The notes below the pieces were generated by a model. The model was not told the origin of the DNA and did not search any database. It saw only the letters and a list, made by a program, of their open reading frames with translations. The translations under genes were made by a program, and so were the position numbers. From assembly GCA_034231615.1 (NCBI GenBank), contig CM067306.1, positions 44,150,094 to 44,214,093 of the forward strand: DNA of 64,000 bases, read 5' to 3'. Positions 1-9,089 of the stretch are shown in pieces. The first letter of the stretch is position 1. Every line of letters starts with the position of its first letter. This DNA is from Meghimatium bilineatum. Lineage: Eukaryota > Mollusca > Gastropoda > Stylommatophora > Philomycidae.

Positions 1-344
1 TGACATGAAATCTATGCACAGAAAGATAAATGTACTTATTGACAAAATATCAACAGCATCCATTGGTTGTCTGAAATCTAAGGACGGATCAGTTTTAATG
101 GGACATGAACCTATAATGCAAAGATGGAAAGAATATATTAAAGAATTATACGATGACAATAGACCTAACTCAACAAGTTAGAATACATATGAAGGTCCAC
201 CTATACTAAAATCTGAGGTAGAGCTAACAATTCAACAAATGAAAAAGGGAAAGTCATCTGGAAAATATAATATAACAATAGAAGAGATTGATGCAATAGG
301 TATTTTGGCACAGAAGTAATAACAAAGCTATTGAATGATATTTA
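1..344 (+). mobile_element. RTE-A (BovB/RTE-like) LINE, RT fingers, part 1 of 2
   Basis: The plus strand reads as the linker and first reverse-transcriptase motifs of an RTE-type LINE: a WKEYIKELYDD block near 130-160, then EGPPILKSEVE and an alpha-helical KKGKSSGKYNI stretch, ending in KLLNDIY. This is the usual order in RTE/BovB polyproteins just before the RT palm. The frame carries stop codons and one frameshift, so it is a dead copy. It stops at the Penelope insertion and resumes at 4474, where NTGYLPGDLL follows directly. The 5' end lies outside the window. Family placement rests on remembered motif order only. Confidence 0.8.
329..344. repeat. Target-site duplication, left copy
   Basis: The 16 bases TATTGAATGATATTTA occur here and again at 4458-4473, exactly flanking the Penelope composite. 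In the RTE-A host they encode the LLNDIY segment, so the duplicated bases belong to the target and not to the element. Confidence 0.88.
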
Positions 345-1730
345 GAAGGTGGTACTGCTAGTAGAACATAATGGAAAATAATACTCACGTGTAAGACAGG
401 TAATGAAGTCCTACTGAATGACGACTAAAACACTACATACTATCACTAACGGATGTAAATATGGTACATATAACAAAACAAAACACAGAATATAATCTAC
501 AGATGACAATACACAGGACAAAGTCGACATTTCGGACCAATAGGCCTTTTTCATGATACGGACATAACATACAAACATAAAAAAACCACAAGTAAAAATG
601 AATGCGTATCCAAGTGAAATGTGGTATTAAGATAGATACCGGAAGCATACGAACAGGAAGTACACGAAGACGATAATACAGGTGGAACTAGAGGAACAAA
701 ACGATGACGTAACAAAGACCAATACGACCGAGAACTAAGCGAAAGAGTGGTCGGAATTGAGTCCAAATGGCACCCAACTCGAAAATGAGACGATTTGCGA
801 GGGCGTACCTAGATCTATCATCGGTGGTGCAGGATCTGATGGCAGTGACCTGAATGTCAAGGACATCACGGTGGCCATCGCCGTTGAAGTGATTGGCCAC
901 AGGAGTGGGTGTTCTGTGTTTGATAGCGTGCAAGTGGTTACAGAAGCGGTCGCTCAGTCTAAGGCCAGTCTCACCGATATATTGCTTACCACAGCGTTTA
1001 CATATGATCACGTAAATAACATTACGGATTCACATGTAAAGGCCTCATCGATGGAGAAACTGGCCTTGGGGAATGAGATGGAGCGCATCTGAACCACATA
1101 AGGACATGTGAAACAACGACCGCGTGAGCACCGAAACGGTACCAAAATGGTCAGGTGCAGAGGACCTGAGGTGGCTGTGGACCAAGATGTCCTTCAGATT
1201 TTTGTCGCGCCTAAAGGCCACCAGAGGTAATTTGTGGAAAGTGTCACGGGTGTCAGAATCAGACTGGAGAAGGGAATAATGTTTAAGTAGAATACGACGG
1301 ACAGTCGAGTTATGGGGATGGAAGGTAAGAACCAGTTTAACCCTATCAGAGAAGGAGGAAGAACCCTGGGAATTATTCAAGGTATTAAGGCGAGATAGCT
1401 GGCGTACACTGAGCCAAGCCAATGAAAGAATGCTGTCAGGGAAGGAGCGTCTACGAAAGAACTCAATCATCTCAGAGGATTTGTCGAGAAAATCGTCGTC
1501 ATCGCTACATAAGCGACGAAGGCGAAGAAGCTGTGAGTAAGGTAGAGAGTTACGACAGGCGGGAGGATGAGAAGAAGTGTAGAGCAGAAAGCCATGTGCA
1601 TCAGTGGGTTTGTAGTAGACTGATGTGCTGAGGTATAGGGGATGAGTAGTGACAATGATGTCCAGGAAATGGACAGAGGTGGTGGAAATGGTAAATGTGA
1701 ATTTAATAGCGGGGTTGAAATTGTTGATGA
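345..1730 (-). mobile_element. Penelope-like element, 5'-truncated inverted copy
   Basis: The minus strand is a near-identical copy of positions about 3094-4457. It contains the end of the reverse transcriptase, the cysteine-rich linker, the GIY-YIG endonuclease (QYIGETGL, then R, N and GLN-type motifs) and the 3' noncoding end. It lies head-to-head with the full copy that follows. Penelope-like elements are known to insert with partial tandem or inverted copies at their ends. About 33 bases at the outer edge (345-377) have no counterpart at the other end. The copy is broken, with a few interruptions of the coding frame, and looks young because it closely matches its partner. Confidence 0.85.
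523..553 (-). ncRNA. Hammerhead-like hairpin block, inverted Penelope copy
   Basis: Read on the minus strand this is the same block as 4284-4313: TGAAAAAGGCC, a short loop, GGTCCGAAA. It has one base change in the GAAAC part. It is the mirror partner at the other end of the composite element. Confidence 0.5.
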
Positions 1731-4457
1731 AATATGACTAGAACGGGGTAAAACAACATGAGATGTGGAGTGGATGGAATTACGTTTACTGTGGTGATGA
1801 TTGCACATAAACTGGTACAACTGCCCATTGAGAACGTGGATAATACCCCGAATGAGGGAGTAGAGTAGAATATTGTTGTTGGTAAGCAACTGTAAACGCT
1901 GTAACAGTAAGACTTTAGAAGTTTCTAAATTCCTCCTGACCTGAGTCTCTCTGACAGTGAAATTTCTGTCCTCAACAAGGGCCTCAAGTTTGTCCCTCTC
2001 CGTCCTACATATGATAAATATTCGCTTCTTCAGGATATTCACCGTTACCATCGTCGTCTTCGGCTGCATTATCATTTCTTTGGCAAAGCGTCATCTGCCA
2101 CTGATGATTTGTTCTCTCGATATGAACAGAAGCAACATTCTTTTACTCCTAAACCTGGTGCATCCGAGGCTCTTGATCTTTATATCAAGAACACCCTCCA
2201 TGACATCCAATCACTTCATCACAGCCGCATCAAACGCTTTAACATTACTCCTGACGAATCTCGCGCCTTGGCGAATCTTCGCCGGGATGATATTGTCATC
2301 AAACCAGCTGATAAGGGTGGGGCCGTTATGTGTGGCGCAAGGACCTTTACCTCCAGGAGGGCCACAAACAACTCTCTAACCCCTCTTTCTACACTGCTCG
2401 CACATCAGACTCGACGGTATCTAACCAGAAGGTGGTCAACAACACTGTGAACACCCTCATCCAGGACAACCACCTTCCCACCACTGCCAAGGCTCTTTGC
2501 ATCGATAAAAGCTGTTTAGGCAGACCTGTTCTATATGCTGCCCAAAATACACAAGGAATTGAATCCCGGCAGACCTATTGTCTCAGCTTGCTCTTGTCCT
2601 ACAGAGCGCATCTCTGATTTCCTCGACAGTATTTTGCAGCCCTTAGTCGAGGCACTGCCTTCATTCTTGAAAGACACCAAGCATGCTCTCACCATTTTTT
2701 CTTCTGTGCATTTGTCTTCTGATCGCACCTATCGTCTGTTCTTGCTTGATGTTTGCTCTCTGTACACGTCTATACCACATGCCGATGGTCTTAGGGCGTT
2801 GCAGTTCTTTCTGGACAAGAGTCTGCATCCTTCTGTATCTACTCCAACCCTTATCCGCCTTGCTGAACTGATGCTCACACTCAACTTTTGAATTCGATGG
2901 ACATTTCTTCGATCAGATCAGTGGTGTGGCCATGGGCACTAGTATGGGGCCTAGCTATGCCTGTCTTTTCATGGGACATCTAGAACATCTAGTTTGGTCT
3001 ACCAACGATGGCCCATTCCCATCTCTTTTCCACAGATACATTGATGATGGGATAGGCATTACTGACATGACAGAAGCAGCACTGTCTCGCTTCATCAACT
3101 TCATCAACAATTTCAACCCCGCTATTAAATTCACATTTACCATTTCCACCACCTCTGTCCATTTCCTGGACATCATTGTCACTACTCATCCCCTATACCT
3201 CAGCACATCAGTCTACTACAAACCCACTGATGCACATGGCTTTCTGCTCTACACTTCTTCTCATCCTCCCGCCTGTCGTAACTCTCTACCTTACTCACAG
3301 CTTCTTCGCCTTCGTCGCTTATGTAGCGATGACGACGATTTTCTCGACAAATCCTCTGAGATGATTGAGTTCTTTCGTAGACGCTCCTTCCCTGACAGCA
3401 TTCTTTCATTGGCGTGGCTCCGTGTACGCCAGCTATCTCGCCTTAATACCTTGAATAATTCCCAGGGTTCTTCCTCCTTCTCTGATAGGGTTAAACTGGT
3501 TCTTACCTTCCATCCCCATAACTCGACTGTCTGTCGTATTCTACTTAAACATTAATCCCTTCTCCAGTCTGATTCTGACACCCGTGACGCTTTCCACAAA
3601 TTACCTCTGGTGGCCTTTAACGCGACAAAAATCTGAAGGACATCTTGGTCCACAGCCACCTCAGGTCCTCTGCACCTGACCATTTTGGTACCGTGTGGTG
3701 CTCACGCGGCCGTTGTTTCACATGTCCTTATGTGGTTCAGATGCGCTCCATCTCATTCCCCAAGGCCAGTTTCTCCATCGATGAGGCCTTTACATGTGAA
3801 TCCCGTAATGTTATTTACGTGATCATATGTAAACGCTGTGGTAAGCAATATATCGGTGAGACTGGCCTTAGACTGAGCGACCGCTTCTGTAACCACTTGC
3901 ACGCTATCAAACACAGAACACCCACTCCTGTGGCCAATCACTTCAACTGCGATGGCCACCGTGATGTCCTTGACATTCAGGTCACTGCCATCAGATCCTG
4001 CACCACCGATGATAGATCTAGGTACGCCCTCGCAAATCGTCTCATTTTCGAGTTGGGTACCATCAAGCCATTTGGACTCAATTCCGACCACTCTTTCGCT
4101 TAGTTCTCGGTCGTATTGGTCTTTGTTACGTCATTGTTTTGTTCCTCTCGTTCCACCTGTATTATCGTCTTCGTGTACTTCCTGTTCGTATGCTTCCGGT
4201 ATCTATCTTAATACCACATTTCACTTGGATACGCATTCATTTTTACTTGTGGTTTTTTTATGTTTGTATGTTATGTCCGTATCATGAAAAAGGCCTATTG
4301 GTCCGAAACGTCGACTTTGTCCTGTGTATTGTCATCTGTAGATTATATTCTGTGTTTTGTTTTGTTATATGTACCATATTTACATCCGTTAGTGATAGTG
4401 TGTAGTGTTTTAGTCGTCATTCAGTAGAACTTCATTACCTGTCTTACACGTGAGTAT
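1731..4457 (+). mobile_element. Penelope-like element, near full-length copy (RT + GIY-YIG EN)
   Basis: Penelope-class landmarks appear in order on the plus strand. They are VLNKGLKFVP near 1972-2001; KPADKGGAV near 2303; LPKIHKELNPGRPIVSA near 2540-2590; LDVCSLYTSIP near 2750; MGTSMGPSYAC near 2932; the catalytic YIDD near 3040; and VHFLDIIV near 3160. A CxxC-type linker (CSRGRCFTCPY) follows, then a GIY-YIG nuclease (VIICKRCGKQYIGETGL) to the stop at 4101-4103. The protein would prime and copy RNA using its own nick. The 3' noncoding part holds a hammerhead-like block at 4284-4313. The copy is broken by several interruptions but nearly complete, and probably a recent insertion. Confidence 0.9.
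4284..4313 (+). ncRNA. Hammerhead-ribozyme-like block in the Penelope 3' end
   Basis: The sequence ATGAAAAAGGCC, a TATT loop, then GGTCCGAAACGTC forms a four-pair stem (GGCC/GGTC) followed by the GAAAC that forms one side of a hammerhead core. The other side should be CTGATGA, but here it is degenerate, so cleavage activity is doubtful. Hammerhead ribozymes are established parts of Penelope-like terminal regions. A similar block occurs at 17846 and 28050. I have not folded the flanking stems I and III. Confidence 0.5.
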
Positions 4458-4473
4458 TATTGAATGATATTTA
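4458..4473. repeat. Target-site duplication, right copy
   Basis: This is an exact second copy of TATTGAATGATATTTA, matching 329-344. The RTE-A frame (LLNDIYNTGYLPG) continues without a gap from this copy. Confidence 0.88.
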
Positions 4474-4917
4474 TAACACTGGTTATTTACCAGGTGATTT
4501 ATTAATGTTAGTGAAGCATGGGCAATTGCTAATATTGCAAGAAAACATCTGGAAGACACAGAGATGTGGTTTTATAGAAGAATATTGAAAATATCATGGA
4601 CAGCTAAAAAGAGTAATGCTATAATTCTACATTTGGTCAACTCAAATAGAGAACTTATTAACTGTATTAGAAGATGACAATCACAGTTTCTGGGTCATGT
4701 CATGAGAAGAGGTGGATTGGAGAACATCATAACAACTGGAAAGATCGAGGGTAAGAGAGACAGAGGAAGACAAAGTGAGAAAATGTTGGATGGTTTGAAA
4801 GCCTGGCATGATACAGAATCATCAGAAACTATATTTAAATGTATAACAAACAAAGAACCTTGGAGAGACATGATCGCCTATGCCGGAAGGCATGGTACCA
4901 ATGAATGAATGAACAGG
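4474..4917 (+). mobile_element. RTE-A LINE, part 2 of 2, with 3' end and tail
   Basis: After NTGYLPGDLL the reading jumps to the C-terminal region (EMWFYRRILKISWTAKK, FLGHVMRRGGLENI, GKRDRGRQSEKMLDGL, WRDMIAYAGRHGT). The whole RT palm is therefore deleted between about 4500 and 4520. The C-terminal block matches the order seen in BovB (RRLLRVPWTARR, FGHLMRR, GRQRMRWLDG, REAWRAA). The copy ends in an ATGA/TGAA microsatellite at 4897-4915, the usual 3' tail of this family here. Confidence 0.85.
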
Positions 4918-4924
4918 ACACTGT

Positions 4925-5165
4925 AGACTACAAGCACATCTCCACAAAATAAAGGCTGCCCAAACTGACTAATGTCCATGTCCAAAGGGTCCCCAAACTC
5001 CAGAATACATTCTGCAGATATGCCCACTCTTTGATGACTTGAAAACTAAAATATGGCCCCAAGTGACAGCTCTGGGGCAACCGTGAGGACCTCCTGCTGA
5101 CGACTGAATTCATGGAGTACACCCTCCTGTCTACAGAATTATCAGCATAGGAAACTGATTGCAGA
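4925..5165 (+). mobile_element. LINE-D 3' end (zinc-knuckle C-terminus)
   Basis: The plus strand encodes CPCPKGPQTPEYILQICPLFDDL and then, after a frameshift, WGNREDLLLTTEFMEYTLL up to a TAG near 5150. Together these are the CxC...H...C knuckle and C-terminal helix that follow RNase H in I/Jockey-type LINEs. An AAG-rich tail (5156-5172) follows. The fragment is 5'-truncated and dead. It matches the ends at 20216-20700 and 63480-63985 in layout, though not closely in sequence. Confidence 0.65.
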
Positions 5166-5289
5166 AGAAGAAGAACTTCTGAAAATCAGTTATCAAGCAT
5201 GTGAAGAGACAATGAGGTTTAGAACACATAATGACAATAGGTACAATCAATGAAAGATATGACAGAAAAGACAGCTTTACTATATTTCA

Positions 5290-5495
5290 AACCGAAAGAG
5301 ACCTAGGATTTCATTACCAGTATATGCTGAAGTCAGATATGTTCAGGAACAGATCTTACAGCCAAGTTATAAACACAGTACATTCTCTGGACTATATCCT
5401 ACTAACTTTCAGGTTTACCAGAAGTAAAATAACAGATATTTGTGAAACATCCATGACAGCCTATGTCAGTCATGACACTTGATGATGATGAGACA
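5290..5495 (+). mobile_element. Possible RTE-A 3' end, highly decayed
   Basis: The only clear part is the terminus: TSMTAYVSHDT, a stop, then TGATGATGATGA at 5480-5491. This mirrors the MIAYAxxHGT-stop-TGATGA ends of other RTE-A copies (4900, 57290). The upstream 180 bases read openly but match nothing I know. Confidence 0.4.
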
Positions 5496-5763
5496 ACCAC
5501 TATTATGCAGTATACATATTTTTTTAAGGTTCTTCTGCCAAAACAAGTGAAAACATATACACAAATCTATTAATTCCAGGGAGTACTGAACCATTGTTTG
5601 TGAATAATAAATTCTAATATTCCATTTCAAATTTTAAAAAACCACAAGAAACAATGTTGGTACAATACATATAATTAGTTAATGACTGTCACTTCTTTCT
5701 CTTATGAAAAACTGTCATACCTTCACAGTAATGGGTTTCTTATTAAAAAAAAGAATGACTTAC

Positions 5764-5892
5764 CATTTTATGGCAGCACTGATCTCTCCAAGGTTTCCGA
5801 ACAATGAATCCAAAGAGATACATAGAAAACATGAGAGTCTTGACATAAGTTGTGAAAAATGCTTTCCTAAAGTCTGTCTCTTGAAGAATAAA
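5764..5892 (-). CDS. SLC35F5: Solute carrier family 35 member F5, internal coding exon
   Basis: SLC35F5 is a multi-pass transporter-like protein of the drug/metabolite transporter superfamily; its substrate is not settled. This 129-base exon encodes 43 residues, including FFTTYVKTLMFSMYLFGFIV (a membrane helix) and RKPWRDQC. It aligns with remembered human SLC35F5 FFSTFAKTSMFVLYLLGF followed by KPWRQQC. On the minus strand it is bounded by a good acceptor (ATATTTTCAG ending at 5893) and a GTAAG donor starting at 5763. Both boundaries are in phase 0, matching the upstream exon at 14308-14412. The next exons should lie left of the window, because the first 5.6 kb hold only transposons. The match separates it from SLC35F3/F4, whose sequence differs here. 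Confidence 0.9.
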
Positions 5893-6399
5893 CTGAAAAT
5901 ATAAACATTGGTAGACAAATCTATTTGTTCACAACACAAACAAGAGATCAATGCAGTTAAACTACCCGAAAGAACTGTTCTACTGCATCAATGCATCAAA
6001 TATGGTCAAAGAATTTCTGCCGTACAATCCTTTTACTTCTTGTGGCATTTGTCTACTCCATTGATAAAGCAAACCTTCCCTTAGGGAAATCAGATGATAC
6101 GTTTTAGTACTAGGATTTTTTCCACAAAAAGGTAATCAAAAATCAAATGAAAAAAGAAGGAATTACATATGGTAATGGTCGAATTACATTTTTTTTTCTA
6201 AGGTAAACTCTCCTCCCTCCCACTCAACCCCCCCCCCCACCCCACTCATCCCAGCGCACTGAAGACGCACCTACGAACATGGTCAGCTCACCAAGGAGAA
6301 AGTGACCAGGTATCAATTACTATGTACAACAGCTCTGTTATGTGTTATCTAATCAATCGCTATGTTTAGTGGTGTAATCGATCATGTTTCTCCGCTACT

Positions 6400-6600
6400 T
6401 CTACAAGTGTTCAGTTACTGACATTCTCTCATGCCACAATGACTATCCATAAACTTCTCTCTGTGTCTTCCGCTGTCTCTTCTCCCCTTGATCTTTGCGG
6501 TGGTTACTATATGTTCAAGTTTAGCTTTTCTCATCATATACCCTAAACATCTTGACTGCTCCTAATTTTGGCTGCAATATATAATTATAAATATGTCTTT
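6400..6600 (-). mobile_element. RTE-A C-terminal fragment
   Basis: The minus strand reads QSRCLGYMMRKAKLEHIVTT, then AKIKGRRDSGRHREKFMDS. This is the RTE-A block FLGHVMRR-LENIVTTGKI-GRRDRGRQREKxLD. The copy lacks the end of the family and is degraded. Confidence 0.65.
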
Positions 6601-6664
6601 TTTCTCCAGCATTTGAGGACTTCCATATTAGTTTTCCCATAGTATTTTCATCATCAAAAACCAC

Positions 6665-6780
6665 TTCATCGTCATCATTAAGTGCCATCTCCGCAAAGAA
6701 GGTTGGCTGCAACAGACCTGTCTCTTATCATGGTGGTGCACTCCGCTAGACTGTAACCTGTCCATCTCACGATGTTACTT
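6665..6780 (-). repeat. Repeat R (possible SINE), copy 1
   Basis: The 110 bases around GGTTGGCTGCAAC are shared with 56441-56560. On the minus strand both copies run through CCTTC.TTG..GAGA.GCACTTGATGATGATGA, ending in the same TGATGA microsatellite as RTE-A. A short repeat sharing the tail of an active LINE suggests a SINE mobilised by RTE-A. That is inference. Confidence 0.45.
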
Positions 6781-6784
6781 TCAC

Positions 6785-7467
6785 ACTTTTATCTCTTGAT
6801 TCTAGATTAGAAACAAGCATCATAGCACTGGGGGCTTTCCCATATATGCTCTGCCTGCCGTTCTGTCAGCCATCTAAAAAGGTATAAGCTCGGTGTCCCA
6901 GTCAGTTGCTGATTAGGCGTTCTTCTGATCTTTCTGGAGAGGGAGCACTTTCTCCCATTGCCTTAGGTCCCTCCAATTTCTCTGAACATTCTCTGAATAT
7001 GTACATTGTCTCATTCAACTTCCTCCTCATCTTCTTGTAGGGTATCCATGACTGCTCTAATCAATTCAATCCTGTCTCTACTTATCTCTGTGCCGTTTAC
7101 CAAGGTTTTACCAGCCAACACATCAGCTCGTTCATTTCCCCTGACCCCAGGATGACCTGGAAAGTAGATCCATGTAATGCTCTGATGTTGTTAAGAAGAG
7201 TGACCCATTCAGTTCTGATCATACACTTTTCTATCTTGTGCAGCATACTTTGAGATTCCAATAGAATCACTGAGTCTGTTGATGGTTGCATCGCCAGCCA
7301 AGTGAGAGCTGCTGTCACTGCTTCTATTTCCATTCTTATACTCGATGTTGTAGTGGGGTACGCTGCTGACTACTCAGCTAATTCTTTGCCATTTTCGTAG
7401 GCCACAAAACCCCAACCACACCTGTTTGTTTCTGAGCCGTCTGTGTAAATTATTGTATCGTGTGGTC
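6785..7467 (-). mobile_element. I-N2 LINE, 3' segment (RNase H and C-terminus), minus strand
   Basis: On the minus strand an RNase H domain starts with IIYTDGS at about 7450. It continues through a MEIEAVTAALTWL helix and the third acidic site, where Asp is replaced in LLESQSM. It then reaches PGHPGVRGNERADVLA after one frameshift. The C-terminus WLTERQAEHIWESPQCYDACF ends near 6790. RNase H in I-clade LINEs removes RNA during target-primed copying. The segment joins the inverted 5' segment at about 7467. Confidence 0.8.
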
Positions 7468-8325
7468 TCTTGCTGTACAAGCACTGCAGAAACTGAAGAG
7501 ACATGATTGATGGCGCCCAGAGTAATCTGGAACATTTTTCGCTCTAGTGAGCTTACTACAAGGCAGTCATCAATCCCACCAAGGCAAACATCGTCTGGTT
7601 CTCACTGAACAATAACAGTCACAGATGCATTACCAGCAGCCACCTGTATGGGGATCCACATTGACAGAAAGCAGACAGTGAAATATCTAGGCATCACTTT
7701 TGATAGAAGTCTATCTTTCATGAAACATGTGTACAATGTCATTCAAAAAGCTGGGAAGGGTGTCAGTGAAGTCAAAATCATGGCATCTGCAGAGATGTCG
7801 CAGTGAACACTTTTGCAGATGATGCAGGCAGTGGTATTATCTGTGTTGGACTATGATTTAGGTTTACTGATACTGTCGCAAATACAGGTGGATAGATTGG
7901 AGAGAGCTAAAACGAAGCCATGAGAGCTGTCCTAGGATGCACAAGAGATACACCTATCATTACCATGAGATTTCTTCTAGACCTACCAAGCATCAAATAG
8001 CTCAGGTTAAAGAATGCTTCATGGTCGCCAATAATGATCAGCACCTCTTACACCAATCTCTAGAAAACACAAAAAGAAGGTGTATCAAGAGAGGAAAGTG
8101 CTGGATGGTAGAAGCAGAAGATACTCTACTCAGAGTTTGTGAGCTGGAGAAAGTGGGAAGAGGCTGTGAATGGGTGATATTTGGCAAAGAAAGTTATTGA
8201 CAACAGTTGTGATACAGATGGGTAGAGAGAACCTCATCTGAGCTGCCAACAGAACAGAGGGAATGATCCAAGACCTCATACTGCAGCACCCGAAGCCACA
8301 TTTATATCTCTGCTCACCTCAATCA
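7468..8325 (+). mobile_element. I-N2 LINE, inverted 5' segment of the same copy
   Basis: The plus strand encodes the region immediately upstream of RNase H in this family. It begins LLYKHCRN (after YADD), then INPTKANIVWFSLNN, ISRHHF/ITFDRSLSF, EAMRAVLGCTRDTP, VKECFMVANNDQ and RCIKRGKCWM. It ends near LILQHPK at about 8320, exactly where the minus-strand segment takes up with IIYTDGS. Sequence content is therefore complementary, with no overlap, as expected from twin priming. Stops and frameshifts show it is dead. Close relatives are at 35036-35568 and 36665-37150. Confidence 0.8.
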
Positions 8326-8359
8326 ACACACCACGACTTTACCCTCAAGTAAGATCTTC

Positions 8360-8900
8360 AATAACTCCCTATTCTTCTATATATCCACATCTCAAAGGCA
8401 TCAATTCAGGCTTCTAATTGTTTGTTTATTGTCCATGTTTCTGAGCCATACATTTATATAGAAAAGATGTACAATTTTATAATTCTCGTTTGTAATTTCT
8501 TTAGATATTAATATTCTCCTCATGTCATTGAAAGTACTTTTAGCCATTCCTATTCTCATTTGAACTTCTGTTTCACATCTGTCATCATTTGTGATTATGT
8601 GTCCAAGATAATGGTAATGTTCTACTTGTTGCAGTATCTCCATGTATTTTTATGTTTAGTACCTGTTCTTCTGTGACTTTGCTGATGTGATGGGTTTTTT
8701 TTTTGATGTTTATATTCTTTACTAGATTTATCGACTCTATCTATTAGTCTTTGTAGTTCCTGTTCACATTCTGTTAAAAGGTCATGTCACCTGATATCTC
8801 AGGTTGTTTATTATTTTCCCACTGATCTTGAGTCCTGGCATTTCTTCTATATATTTAAAAATATTCTCTGTGTTAAATAGACTGGGTGATAAAATACATT
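8360..8900 (-). mobile_element. RTE-A LINE, RT palm to thumb fragment
   Basis: The minus strand reads SPSLFNTENIFKYIEEMPGLKISGKIINNLRY, where the YADD motif is damaged. It continues with LLTECEQELQRLIDRV, YGLN-type sequence, and YHYLGHIITNDDRCETEVQMRIGMAKSTF. It ends around VWLRNMDNKQTI. This is the RTE/BovB palm and thumb order. A T-run at 8694-8705 falls in the middle. Both ends are truncated. Confidence 0.78.
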
Positions 8901-8929
8901 TTTATCTTACCCCTCTTTTTATTTCTATG

Positions 8930-9088
8930 CATGGTGAGTATTGTAAGAAGAAAACGATGGACTTATATCGGACATATACTTAGAATGAATGAAAACAGAC
9001 TGTCACTACAAGCATTAAAATGGATACCAGATGGCAAAAGAAAAAGAAGACCAAGAGAGACTTCACAGAACAACCATCAAAGAGTATG
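8930..9088 (+). mobile_element. LINE C-terminal scrap (IRRxRWxxIGHxLR type)
   Basis: The plus strand encodes IVRRKRWTYIGHILRMNENRL, then ALKWIPDGKRKRRPRETSQNN. This is the conserved C-terminal tail of a widespread animal LINE type in which GKRKRGRPKxTW is the norm. It is too short to assign a clade, and is followed directly by a LINE-B copy. Confidence 0.6.
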
Positions 9089-9089
9089 A

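Noticed and set aside
4284-4313. Claim of an active hammerhead ribozyme
   Set aside because: The CTGATGA side of the core is degenerate and the outer stems were not verified, so only a hammerhead-like remnant is reported.
1-5700. Further SLC35F5 exons on the minus strand
   Set aside because: Only LINE and Penelope sequence is readable here. No membrane-helix exon with splice sites was seen.
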